Positions 16,892 to 25,205 of a stretch of 64,000 nucleotides of DNA are shown here, piece after piece. Within the stretch, counting starts at the first letter, position 1; every line of letters starts with the position of its first letter. Both the position numbers and the translations under genes were made by a program. The stretch is from Streptomyces nitrosporeus. Its GTDB lineage: Bacteria > Actinomycetota > Actinomycetes > Streptomycetales > Streptomycetaceae. Below the pieces are notes generated by a model. It saw nothing but the letters and a program-made list of their open reading frames with translations, made no database searches and was not told where the DNA came from. The DNA is taken from contig NZ_CP023702.1 in assembly GCF_008704555.1 (NCBI RefSeq), positions 2,356,001 through 2,420,000 on the forward strand, read 5' to 3'.

Positions 16892-19161
16892 CCGTTCTCG
16901 GGGGGACCGGGAGCGTGGAGCTGCCGGTGGGGTTCAAGAGACACCTGCGGGTGGAAGCGGTCGAGGGCGACGCCGTCTACCTCCTGTCGGAGCGGGGCAC
17001 GACCGCGTTGCAGGGCCGGGAGATCCAGGAACTCGCGGCCCTGCTGGACGGCACCCGCACGCTCTCCGGCGTCCTGCGGGAAGCCACCGCTTCACTGCCC
17101 GCCGCCGCCGCGGCCCGGATGATCGCCGAGCTGGCCAGGGCGGACCTGATCGGCTACCACGATCCGGCCGCCGACGCCGGGGCCGAGGGGTACTGGGAAC
17201 TCTCCGGTCTCAACGGCCCCACCGCCGCGGCCTTGCTGCTGAGCACCCCGGTGGAGCTGGTGACGCTCGGCCGGGTGGACCGGGAGGCGGCCCTCGCCCA
17301 GTGCGCCGCGGCCGGGCTGCGGATCTCCGGTGACGGGGAGGAGGACGCGGCGGGGCTCACCCTCGTCCTGTGCGACGACTACCTGGACCCGCGGGTGGGC
17401 CGGGCCGGCGCCCGGTGCCGGACGGCGGGACGTGCCTGGCTGCCGGCCAAGCCCTGCGGCACCGAGACATGGGTGGGGCCGGTGTTCGAGCCCGCCGAGG
17501 GTGCCTGCTGGACGTGCCTGGCCCACCGGCTGCGGGGCCACCGCGCCTCGTGGGCCCCGGTGCTGAGGGCCCTGGGGGCGGTGGCCGGGACGGTGCCCGT
17601 GCCGGAGGTCTCCCTGCTGACCGTACGCGCGCTGGGGATGCACACCGCGATGCTGGAGGCGGCGAAGTGGGTGGCGGGGCTGCGGTACGAGGGGCAGCGG
17701 TCCGTCTGCGCGCTGGACACCCGGACCCTGCGCACCCGGCAGCACCCGGTGACGCGCCGTCCGCAGTGCTCCGAGTGCGGTGACCCCGGGCTGGTCGCGG
17801 AGCGGGTGGGCCGCCCCTTCGTGCCGGTGCCGCGCGCCAAGTCCCTTACGGTGGGCGGCAACCACCGGGCGCACAGCGCCGAGACGGTGCTGAGTCGCTA
17901 CCGGCATCTCGCGGACCCGCTCACCGGAGTGGTCTCCGAACTGCGCCCCGCGTCCGACTCCCCGGACGGGCTGCACCGCTACGTGTCCGGGCGGAACCTG
18001 GCCATCGGTGACTGCCACTCGCTGGACCGGCTGCGCGGCGGACTGCGGGCGCAGAGCGGCGGCAAGGGGACGACCGCCGAGGAGGCCGAGGTCGGCGCGC
18101 TGTGCGAGGCGCTGGAGCGCTACAGCGGCACCCGGCACGGTGACGAACCGGTGGTGGTCGACACGCTGACCGGGCTCGGCGGGGCAGCCCTGCACCCCAA
18201 CGACTGCCAGCTGTTCGCCGAGGAGCAGTTCACGGACCGCGACCGGTGGAACCGTACGCACTCCGCCTTCCAGCAGGTGCCGCCGCGCTTCGACGCCGCG
18301 GAGCCCGTGGAGTGGACGCCCGTCTGGTCGCTGACGGCCGGGGCGCAGCGGCTGCTGCCGACCTCGATGCTCTACTTCGGCCCGGGGCCCGGCGGCACGC
18401 CCCGTGCCCCGTGGGCCGACTCCAACGGCAACGCCGCGGGCAGCAGTCCGGAGGACGCCGTCGTCCAGGGCTTCCTCGAACTGGTGGAACGGGACGCGGT
18501 GGCCCTGTGGTGGTACAACCGCACCCGGCAGCCGGCCGTCGACCTGGACGCGTTCGACGAGCCGTGGCTGGCCCGGACCCGCCAGGTCTACGAGCGGATC
18601 GGCCGCGACCTGTGGGTGCTCGACCTGACGGCGGACTTCGGCATCCCGGTGATGGCCGCGGTCTCCCGCCGCACCGGCCGGTCCGAGGAGCGCATCTCCT
18701 TCGGCTTCGGCGCCCACTTCGACGCCTCGCTGGCGCTGCGGCGCGCGGTGACGGAATTGGCGCAACTGCTTCCCTCGGACACGGCGACCTCCCGATCGGC
18801 AGGGCCGGAACTGGCCAATTGGTGGAGCGGGGCCACCGTGCAGAATCAGCCATACCTCTGCGCAGATCCAGCCGAAACGCCCCGAGGCCCGGCGCATTAC
18901 CCCTGCGTCGCGCACGACGACCTGCGGGATGACATCGCGTACGCGGAGCGGATGGTACGGGCCCATGACATGGAGTTGCTGATACTGGATCAGACACGCC
19001 CTGACGTGGGCCTTCCCGTCGTAAAGGTGATCGTTCCCGGCTTGCGCCACTTCTGGGCACGATTCGCCCCGGGGCGGCTCTTCGACACCCCGGTGCAACT
19101 CGGCCGACGCACGGGCCCCCTCCCGTACGAAGAACTCAACCCCGTGGCGCTGTTCGTTTGA
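16888..19161 (+). CDS. fused E1-like/YcaO cyclodehydratase (TOMM biosynthesis)
   Basis: A 757-residue fusion. Residues about 1-310 match the E1/ThiF-like TOMM leader-binding subunit, with a winged-helix-like N-terminus and a probable zinc site (CWTC 207-210 and CSEC 294-297). Residues about 318-757 are a YcaO domain with the ATP-binding signature GGKGTTAEEAEVGALCEALE (391-410) and DSNGNAAGSSPEDAVVQGF. Such fusions use ATP to cyclise Cys/Ser/Thr of a leader-bearing peptide to azolines. The C-terminus is NPVALFV, without the Pro-rich PxPxP ending of most azoline-forming YcaOs, and no FMN azoline dehydrogenase is nearby. It is coupled to the preceding small protein inside a type II PKS cluster, an unusual setting. 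Confidence 0.9.
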   Translation: MTVLGGTGSVELPVGFKRHLRVEAVEGDAVYLLSERGTTALQGREIQELAALLDGTRTLSGVLREATASLPAAAAARMIAELARADLIGYHDPAADAGAEGYWELSGLNGPTAAALLLSTPVELVTLGRVDREAALAQCAAAGLRISGDGEEDAAGLTLVLCDDYLDPRVGRAGARCRTAGRAWLPAKPCGTETWVGPVFEPAEGACWTCLAHRLRGHRASWAPVLRALGAVAGTVPVPEVSLLTVRALGMHTAMLEAAKWVAGLRYEGQRSVCALDTRTLRTRQHPVTRRPQCSECGDPGLVAERVGRPFVPVPRAKSLTVGGNHRAHSAETVLSRYRHLADPLTGVVSELRPASDSPDGLHRYVSGRNLAIGDCHSLDRLRGGLRAQSGGKGTTAEEAEVGALCEALERYSGTRHGDEPVVVDTLTGLGGAALHPNDCQLFAEEQFTDRDRWNRTHSAFQQVPPRFDAAEPVEWTPVWSLTAGAQRLLPTSMLYFGPGPGGTPRAPWADSNGNAAGSSPEDAVVQGFLELVERDAVALWWYNRTRQPAVDLDAFDEPWLARTRQVYERIGRDLWVLDLTADFGIPVMAAVSRRTGRSEERISFGFGAHFDASLALRRAVTELAQLLPSDTATSRSAGPELANWWSGATVQNQPYLCADPAETPRGPAHYPCVAHDDLRDDIAYAERMVRAHDMELLILDQTRPDVGLPVVKVIVPGLRHFWARFAPGRLFDTPVQLGRRTGPLPYEELNPVALFV

Positions 19162-19249
19162 TTTCACCGGTTCAAGACACGGTGGATGACAGCAGAAGAA
19201 AGACATAGCATGCCGTCCGCCACTGCTGTTCCGTGCCGAGGGGACGTTC

Positions 19250-20548
19250 ATGCCGACGACGAACGATGGCGCGAAATCATCACACACCCGCTCCTCCGGA
19301 AACGGGCGGCAGGCCGCGGACGGCACGGAGGGACCCTCCGCGGCCCCGGTCCCGCCGACGGACAGCCTGTCGCCCCGTTCCCACGTGCCGGCGCCGCGGC
19401 TGGCCCGGAGCGTCATCGTCGTGGCCCTGGTCTGCTACGCGGTCATGAGTGTGCTCAACGTCGTACGGACCCGGCCGCAGACGGCCGTACTCGTCGCCTG
19501 CGTCGGCCTCGCGCTCACGGTCTTCACCGTGCAGTTCCTGGTCTCCTCGCCGCGCGCGCGCCACTGGTCGGCCCGGCGCAAGACGGGGGTGCTCGTCCTC
19601 CAGGCGCTCCTGACCTATCTGCCCCTGTTCTGGTTCAGCACCAACTGGGGTGCGATGCAGGGGCCGTTCGCGGCCACCCTGCTGCTGATGCTCCCGGTGC
19701 GGACCGGCTGGTACGCCTACGGGCTCCTGATCGCCTCCATCCCCCTCTACAACTGGCTGGCCGGGGCCGGGCCCGACCTGATCCTCTACTTCACCATCTC
19801 GGGCATGCTCAGCGGGCTCGTGATCTACGGCCTCACCCGACTCGCCGACCTGGTCCAGGAGGTGCACGACACCCGGGAGGAACTGGCGCGGATGGCGGTG
19901 ACCCAGGAGAGGCTGCGGTTCGCCCGCGACCTGCACGACCTGCTGGGCTACAGCCTCTCCGCCATCACCCTCAAGGGGGAGCTGATCCAGCGGCTGATCC
20001 TCAGCCGGCCGGAGAAGGCGCGCGCGGAGACCGCCGACCTGCTGGCGGTGGCCCGCCAGGCGCTGTCGGACGTGCGGCTGGTGTCCAGCGGGTACCGGGA
20101 CATGTCGCTCACCGACGAGGCGGAGTCGGCGGGGACGGTGCTCGCGGCGGCCGACGTACGGGCGCAGGTCGACGTCAGCTGCGGCCGGCTGCACCCCGTG
20201 GTGGACACGGTCCTGGCCACCGCGCTGAGGGAGGGGGTCACCAACATCCTGCGGCACAGCCGGGTGCAGACCTGCGTCATCAAGGCCCGGTCGGACGGAG
20301 AAACGGTCCGTCTCGGCCTGGTGAACGACGGTCCCGAGAAGCAGCCCGACCTCTTCTCCGCGCGCACCGGCGGGAGCGGGCTGGATAACCTGCGGACACG
20401 CTTCGCGGCGATCGGCGGCGGGCTGACAGCCGGGCTGCGGGAGGACGGACGGTTCCATCTGGAGGTCTGGGCGCCGATGAGACCGCAGAGCAACGACGGG
20501 CTGCTGGTCCTCGACCAGCCCGCCGCGGAGAGAACCGCGGTTGCCTGA
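19250..20548 (+). CDS. sensor histidine kinase (NarL/DesK type)
   Basis: A 432-residue membrane kinase. After a Ser/Pro-rich N-terminus there are four to five hydrophobic segments (about 52-70, 78-97, 112-128, 140-165, 175-195), then a HisKA_3 dimerisation domain with phospho-acceptor His229 in ARDLHDLLGYSLSA, and a GHKL ATPase domain (N box ALREGVTNILRHS, G box GGSGLDNLRTRF). GAGGGGA precedes the ATG. It stands 88 bp after the YcaO gene and 26 bp before its response regulator, so it is probably a pathway-specific two-component system. The short loops suggest it senses membrane state or a lipophilic ligand. Confidence 0.93.
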   Translation: MPTTNDGAKSSHTRSSGNGRQAADGTEGPSAAPVPPTDSLSPRSHVPAPRLARSVIVVALVCYAVMSVLNVVRTRPQTAVLVACVGLALTVFTVQFLVSSPRARHWSARRKTGVLVLQALLTYLPLFWFSTNWGAMQGPFAATLLLMLPVRTGWYAYGLLIASIPLYNWLAGAGPDLILYFTISGMLSGLVIYGLTRLADLVQEVHDTREELARMAVTQERLRFARDLHDLLGYSLSAITLKGELIQRLILSRPEKARAETADLLAVARQALSDVRLVSSGYRDMSLTDEAESAGTVLAAADVRAQVDVSCGRLHPVVDTVLATALREGVTNILRHSRVQTCVIKARSDGETVRLGLVNDGPEKQPDLFSARTGGSGLDNLRTRFAAIGGGLTAGLREDGRFHLEVWAPMRPQSNDGLLVLDQPAAERTAVA

Positions 20549-20574
20549 TCCACATCATCTGACCGGGGGTAACG

Positions 20575-21189
20575 ATGCTGTCCGTGAGAATCCTCCTCGC
20601 CGAGGATGTCCACATGATCCGCGGCGCGCTGGTGGCGTTACTCCAGCTGGAGCCGGACCTGCACGTGGTCGCGGCCGTCGACCGGGGTGACACGATCGTC
20701 CCCGCCGCCCTGGCGTCCAAACCCGATGTGGCCGTGATAGACATCGACCTCCCCGGCATCGACGGGCTGACGGCGGCGGCCGAACTGCACGAGCAGCTGC
20801 CCAGCTGCCGCACCCTCATCCTCACCAGCCTCGGCCGCCCCGGCACCCTGCGCCGCGCCCTGTCCGCCCATGTGTCGGGCTTCCTGCTGAAGGACTCCCC
20901 GCCGGACCAGCTCGCCCTGGCCGTACGGTCGGTGGCGACCGGGCGGCGCGTGGTCGATCCCCAGCTCGCGCTCTCCGCCTGGGACTCCCCGGAGAACCCG
21001 CTCTCACCCCGGGAGCTGGAGGTGCTGCGGCTCGCCGCCCGCGGCGCCGAGGCGGCCGAGATCGCCGGCTGCCTCTACCTGTCCAAGGGCACGGTCCGCA
21101 ACTACCTCACGGCCATCGTCGGCAAGCTGGGGGCGCGCAACCGGATCGACGCCATCCGGATCGCCGAGGAGGCGGGCTGGCTGCCGTGA
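20575..21189 (+). CDS. NarL-family response regulator with TTA codon
   Basis: A 204-residue regulator with a receiver domain (acidic pair E10/D11, phospho-acceptor Asp56 in VIDIDLPG, LLKD with the conserved Lys near residue 105) and a LuxR-type HTH (LSPRELEVLRLAARG and CLYLSKGTVRNYLTAIVGKL). Leu22 is encoded by TTA (20638-20640), the rare leucine codon read by the bldA tRNA in Streptomyces, so translation should depend on development. It is the only TTA I noticed in the cluster. The last 186 bp of the gene overlap the 3' end of the PPTase gene on the other strand. Confidence 0.93.
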   Translation: MLSVRILLAEDVHMIRGALVALLQLEPDLHVVAAVDRGDTIVPAALASKPDVAVIDIDLPGIDGLTAAAELHEQLPSCRTLILTSLGRPGTLRRALSAHVSGFLLKDSPPDQLALAVRSVATGRRVVDPQLALSAWDSPENPLSPRELEVLRLAARGAEAAEIAGCLYLSKGTVRNYLTAIVGKLGARNRIDAIRIAEEAGWLP

Positions 21190-22065
21190 CCCGGCCCCGC
21201 CCTCCGGGGCGGGGCGCCGTGCCTGCCCCAGCAGCGCGTCCAGCAGGCCGTGGTCCAGGGTGGTGCCGGCCGACAGGTCCGTCAGTTCGCCGAAGCCCGT
21301 GTCGCAGACGGCGACACTGGCCACGTACCCCTCCCCCACGGGGAAGGTGCCGAACTGCCACTCGCCGCCGGGCACCGGGGTGCCGTCGGGGCGCACCAGC
21401 CGGGCGGTCCCGCCGTCCAGCGCGAACCCGAACTCCGTGAAGCGGAACCGCAGCCCCTGCCCCAGTGCCTTGCTGTACGCCTCCTTGAGGGTCCACAGCC
21501 GCACCATGGTGTCGTTGCGCCCGTCCTCGCCGCCGGCGTCGAGCCGTCCCTTCTCGTACGGGGTGCACGCCTGGCGTTCGGAGCCCGTGTGGGCGAGCCG
21601 GCGGTCCGCGCGCTCCACGTCCACCCCGATGCGTCCGCGCCGGGTGATGCCGACGACCATCGTCTCCTCGGTGTGGCTGAGGCTGACGTCGATCTGGTCG
21701 CAGCCGCGCACGTAGGGGCGTCCGCCCGGCTGGTAGGCGAGGTCCACCAGCTCCGGCCCGGTGCGCAGGGCGGCGGCCGCCACCTCCCGCAGGAACAGCC
21801 GTGAGGCGACGAAACGTTCCCGGACGCGGGGCAGGCCGATGGACTCGTAGCGTGCCCGGTCCCGGCCCAGGCGGAGGTGCAGCTCGGCGTCCGTGGCGCC
21901 GCGCGGGACCCAGCCGGGCACCGGGGCGTACACCACCACGCTTCCCGTGGCCGCCAGTTCGCGGTGCAGCCGGCCGTGCAGCTCGTCGCGCGGCTCCCCC
22001 GCCGGGCCGCCGGGGCGCCCTTCCGGCCCTCCGGCGTACAACGGGCGTCCCACCCGTGCCGGCAT
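21004..22065 (-). CDS. Sfp-type 4'-phosphopantetheinyl transferase
   Basis: A 353-residue reading frame whose residues about 25-270 form a Sfp-type PPTase: VSLSHTEETMVVGI, the magnesium-binding IGVDVERADRR and WTLKEAYSKALGQGLRF. It would convert the cluster's ACPs from apo to holo. The start ATG comes 1 nt after the ACP-AT stop (TGAGATG). The last 60 or so residues are encoded antisense to the response regulator gene and look like the reverse complement of its HTH coding sequence, not like PPTase, so the C-terminal tail is probably a run-on. The functional domain ends around nucleotide 21230. Confidence 0.88.
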   Translation of the reverse strand: MPARVGRPLYAGGPEGRPGGPAGEPRDELHGRLHRELAATGSVVVYAPVPGWVPRGATDAELHLRLGRDRARYESIGLPRVRERFVASRLFLREVAAAALRTGPELVDLAYQPGGRPYVRGCDQIDVSLSHTEETMVVGITRRGRIGVDVERADRRLAHTGSERQACTPYEKGRLDAGGEDGRNDTMVRLWTLKEAYSKALGQGLRFRFTEFGFALDGGTARLVRPDGTPVPGGEWQFGTFPVGEGYVASVAVCDTGFGELTDLSAGTTLDHGLLDALLGQARRPAPEGGAGSRQPARLLGDPDGVDPVARPQLADDGREVVADRALGQVEAAGDLGRLGAAGGEPQHLQLPG

Positions 22066-22066
22066 C

Positions 22067-23314
22067 TCAGGCTCCGGTCAGGGCCGCGGCCAGCGGACCG
22101 GCGTCGAGGGCCGAGATCACTCCCGCGAGGTCCACGGCGTCGCTCGCCGGGCCCTGGCAGACGGGGATGCAGGCGGGGCCGCCGGAGCCGCCCAGCCGCC
22201 GCAGGTAGGGGGTGAGGACGGCCTGCGGGCCGATCTCGACGACGTGGGTGGGGGCCTGCTGGGCGAGGAGGCCGCGGGCGGCGTCGGCGAACCGGACGGG
22301 CGCGGTGATCTGCTCGGTCCAGTAGGGGCCGTACAGCGGCTCGGTGGCGAGCCTGCCGTACACCGTGGAGTAGAACGGCACCCGGGCCGCCCCGCCCGCC
22401 GTCCGCCGGACGATCGCCTCGAACTTGGGGACCACGGAGGCCATCAGCGGCGAGTGGAAGGCGTGCGAGACCGCCAGGTGGCGGCAGCGCGTCCCCCGCC
22501 CGGCGAGGGCCGCCTCGATCCGTTCCAGCCCCGCCCGGTCGCCGGAGAGCACGACCGCCTTGGCCGCGTTGATGGCGCCGATGCCGACGGCGGGTTCGGC
22601 GGCGACGGCCTCGGCGGCCTCGTACGGGGTGAGGCAGGTGGCCATCATGCCGCCGCCCGGCGGCAGGTACTGCATGAAGGCGCCGCGCATCGACACCACC
22701 CGGGCGGCGTCCGCGAGGGACAGCGCGCCGGCGATCGTGGCCGCGGCGAACTCGCCGATGCCGTGCCCCAGCACCGCCACCGGCCGCACCCCCGCCTCCT
22801 GGAGCGTCCGCGCCAGGGCGTACTCGACGGCGAACAGGGCGGGCTGGGTGAGCGCGGTGCGGTGGATCCGGGGGTCGTCGGACAGGATGAGCCTGACCAC
22901 CGACTCCTTGGTCCACGGGCTGAGCGCGGCGTCGGCCTCGTCCAGGAAGGTCCGGTAGCCGGTGGAGTTCAGGTACAGGCCGGACGTCATCCCCGGGTGC
23001 TGCGAGCCCTGGCCGGTGAAGACGAACGCGGCGCGGACCCGGCCGCCCTCCCCGCGGGTGTCGCGCATCGCCAGGAGGTGGGCGAGCCCGCGCACGGTGG
23101 GGTAGGCCCAGATGTCGTCCGGCTCGATCAGCGGGCCGAACTCCTCCTCGATGTCGCCGTAGAGGCTGAGGGCGGCGACGGAGTCCAGGCCCTCGGCCGT
23201 CAGGGAGGCGTTCTCGCCGACCGGGTGGCCGAGGTAGTGGGCCACCCGCTCGCTGAGCCATTCGCGGTGCGCCACGGTGAAGTCGTCCTGCTGACTCGGC
23301 GGTTTTTCCTGCAT
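22067..23314 (-). CDS. ACP-acyltransferase fusion with Gly in place of the AT nucleophile
   Basis: A 415-residue didomain. Residues about 10-85 are an ACP with attachment Ser45 (AEGLDSVAALSLYG). Residues about 93-400 form an AT with FTGQGSQHPG (99-108) and the second catalytic residue His287 (SHAFHS). The nucleophile motif reads GHGIGE (183-188), so Ser is replaced by Gly185 (codon GGC at 22760-22762). That AT cannot form an acyl-serine. It may act as a docking or structural domain, a hydrolysis gatekeeper, or be dead weight on the starter ACP. The ACP lies next to the FAAL and acyl-CoA dehydrogenase genes and is the likely acceptor of the activated starter acid. Confidence 0.9.
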   Translation of the reverse strand: MQEKPPSQQDDFTVAHREWLSERVAHYLGHPVGENASLTAEGLDSVAALSLYGDIEEEFGPLIEPDDIWAYPTVRGLAHLLAMRDTRGEGGRVRAAFVFTGQGSQHPGMTSGLYLNSTGYRTFLDEADAALSPWTKESVVRLILSDDPRIHRTALTQPALFAVEYALARTLQEAGVRPVAVLGHGIGEFAAATIAGALSLADAARVVSMRGAFMQYLPPGGGMMATCLTPYEAAEAVAAEPAVGIGAINAAKAVVLSGDRAGLERIEAALAGRGTRCRHLAVSHAFHSPLMASVVPKFEAIVRRTAGGAARVPFYSTVYGRLATEPLYGPYWTEQITAPVRFADAARGLLAQQAPTHVVEIGPQAVLTPYLRRLGGSGGPACIPVCQGPASDAVDLAGVISALDAGPLAAALTGA

Positions 23315-23446
23315 GACGGTGCTTCCTGTCCGGCTCTGGGGCGGGGGCGCCCGGTGCGGTCGGGGGGACGGTGGGTCCTCGGCCCGGGTGGGCTTCGGCG
23401 GCGGGCCTCTCGGGAGCCGTCGCCCCAGGGGGCGGACGGCGGCTCC

Positions 23447-25171
23447 TCAGGCGAGCGGCGAGCTGTAGAGGTCGTAGCTGCGCCGGTTGTGGAACCGCGC
23501 CATGACCTCGTCCAGGACCAGCCGTTCGCAGTCGGCGGGCCGGTCGGGCAGCGGCAGCCCGAGCCGTCCGGCCAGCCGGTAGAGCAGGGAGGTGATCCAG
23601 GCGGTGGTCCCGAGGAAGGCGCCGGCGGCGGTGTCGCGCTGCTCGCGCCAGACCCCCAGGGCCGCGGCCCCGGCGAGCACCAGCGTGTAGCGGTCGGCGA
23701 GGCCGAAGCTGTACGGACTGGAGAGGGTCTCCCGGTCGCCTTCCGGGATCTTCTCGAACGCCTTCTTGAGTTCGACGAGTTCACCCGTGAGCGTCCTGAC
23801 CAGGAAGCGCAGCGCGGGCCCGCAGTCGTGCCCCCCGCCGGTCCCGCTCTCCGACTCCAGCAGGTCGGTGCAGGCGACGAGGGTCGCGGCCAGCGGGTCG
23901 CCGTCGCCCAGCAGGGCGGGCTGGGACAGGTCGAGCGGCGGCAGCTCCCCGTCCGGCCGGAACAGCGCGGCCGGCGCCTCCGGGTCGGCGAACCAGGCGT
24001 GCCGGGCGAAGTAGGGCAGCTGGGGCAGGATGCTGACCTGGCGGCCCGCGCTCCCGGCGTGGCCCAGCGAGGTGACCGGCAGGTCCCGGCGCTGCTTCTG
24101 GAACATGCCGTACGCGCCGTCCTGCGCGAAGGTCTCCTCACCGAGGACCGAGGACATCTCGTCCATGGACTCGGCCACCAGCTTGGGCGCCAGATAGGCC
24201 GCGGCGGCGGCGTAGGCGCTCATCTGGCGGGGCAGCAGATGGAGCGCCCGGGTGGCGACCAGGGCCAGGCAGTCGATGACCAGGAGGTCCAGGAAGCCGC
24301 CGGTCAGCACGGACCGTACGTGCTGGACGTCCAGCGAGGACCGGCCGTCGGCCCGTTCCCGGACCGCGAACCGGGCGACCGTGCGCAGGGCGGTGTCCGC
24401 GCCGGCCAGCACGATCGAGGGGATCAGGCCGCGGATCAGCAGCGAGGAGCGCAGGGACAGCTCGTAGCCGTCGCCGGGCGCGCCGAGGACCGCGTCCCCG
24501 GGCACCGGGCAGTCGGTGATCCGCAGCCCGCCGAACTCGGTGCTGCGCATACCGGTGGTGGTGTGGCGGGCCAGGTCCTCGACCCGTCCGGCCGGCAGCT
24601 CGTCCCGGTCGAGGAGCAGCACGCTGTGGGTACGTCCGCGCGGTGCGTCCTCCATCCGTGCGAAGACGACCAGGCCGGTGGCCCGGGAGGCGTTGGCGAC
24701 GGCGGACTTGCTGCCGTCCAGGACCAGGCCGCCGGGCACGGTGCGCGCGGTGAACTCGTCGCGGACGAAGTCGTTGCCGTGCGCCACCTCGTGGCGGGCG
24801 ACGGCGACCCGCCGTCCGCCGAGGAGCAGCCGGGCCGCGTGCCCGCGCTGCTCCTCGTTCCCCGCGGTCCACACGGGGGCGGTGGCGAAGAAGCAGTTGA
24901 GGCCGTAGCCGAAGCCGAGCGAGGCGTCCCGGCGGAAGACGGGACGCAGGATCCGGCCGAGCACGTCCATGCGTTCCAGCCGGCCGCCCACGTCGGCGGG
25001 GACGAACTCCGCGTTGAGGCCGAAGGCGTCCAGGACGGCTTCGGCCCCGGGCAGCACGCTGCCCGCCGCGTCGGCGGCGAGCAGGGCGTGGGCACCGAGC
25101 GGGTTGCCGGGGTCGTCGAGGGGGCCGAACGCCCTTTCCAGGTCGTCGATCCTCGCGAGGGCCGTGTTCAT
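23447..25171 (-). CDS. acyl-CoA/acyl-ACP dehydrogenase
   Basis: A 574-residue flavoprotein of the acyl-CoA dehydrogenase superfamily, longer than the typical 380 residues because of a C-terminal extension (about 400-574). Visible core features are ARHEVAHGNDF in the flavin/substrate region, GLVLDGSKSAVANAS (beta domain), RSTEFGGLRITDCPVP, and the helical domain with LGEETFAQDGAYG. It sits between the FAAL gene and the ACP-AT gene, so the likely reaction is alpha,beta-desaturation of an acyl chain carried by that ACP, as in other FAAL/ACP/dehydrogenase sets. The substrate is inferred. Gaps to its neighbours are 34 and 132 bp. Confidence 0.85.
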   Translation of the reverse strand: MNTALARIDDLERAFGPLDDPGNPLGAHALLAADAAGSVLPGAEAVLDAFGLNAEFVPADVGGRLERMDVLGRILRPVFRRDASLGFGYGLNCFFATAPVWTAGNEEQRGHAARLLLGGRRVAVARHEVAHGNDFVRDEFTARTVPGGLVLDGSKSAVANASRATGLVVFARMEDAPRGRTHSVLLLDRDELPAGRVEDLARHTTTGMRSTEFGGLRITDCPVPGDAVLGAPGDGYELSLRSSLLIRGLIPSIVLAGADTALRTVARFAVRERADGRSSLDVQHVRSVLTGGFLDLLVIDCLALVATRALHLLPRQMSAYAAAAAYLAPKLVAESMDEMSSVLGEETFAQDGAYGMFQKQRRDLPVTSLGHAGSAGRQVSILPQLPYFARHAWFADPEAPAALFRPDGELPPLDLSQPALLGDGDPLAATLVACTDLLESESGTGGGHDCGPALRFLVRTLTGELVELKKAFEKIPEGDRETLSSPYSFGLADRYTLVLAGAAALGVWREQRDTAAGAFLGTTAWITSLLYRLAGRLGLPLPDRPADCERLVLDEVMARFHNRRSYDLYSSPLA

Positions 25172-25205
25172 CGCCGCCTCCCGGCCGCCGCGGCCCGTCC
25201 GTCGT

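Noticed and set aside
16538..19161. Thiopeptide or goadsporin-type cluster
   Set aside because: No lantibiotic-type dehydratase, no azoline dehydrogenase, no Cys-rich core peptide and no pyridine synthase were seen nearby.
17092..19416. 774-residue open frame on the minus strand
   Set aside because: Antisense to the E1/YcaO gene, with repetitive R/G/P/A-rich sequence and no recognisable domain.
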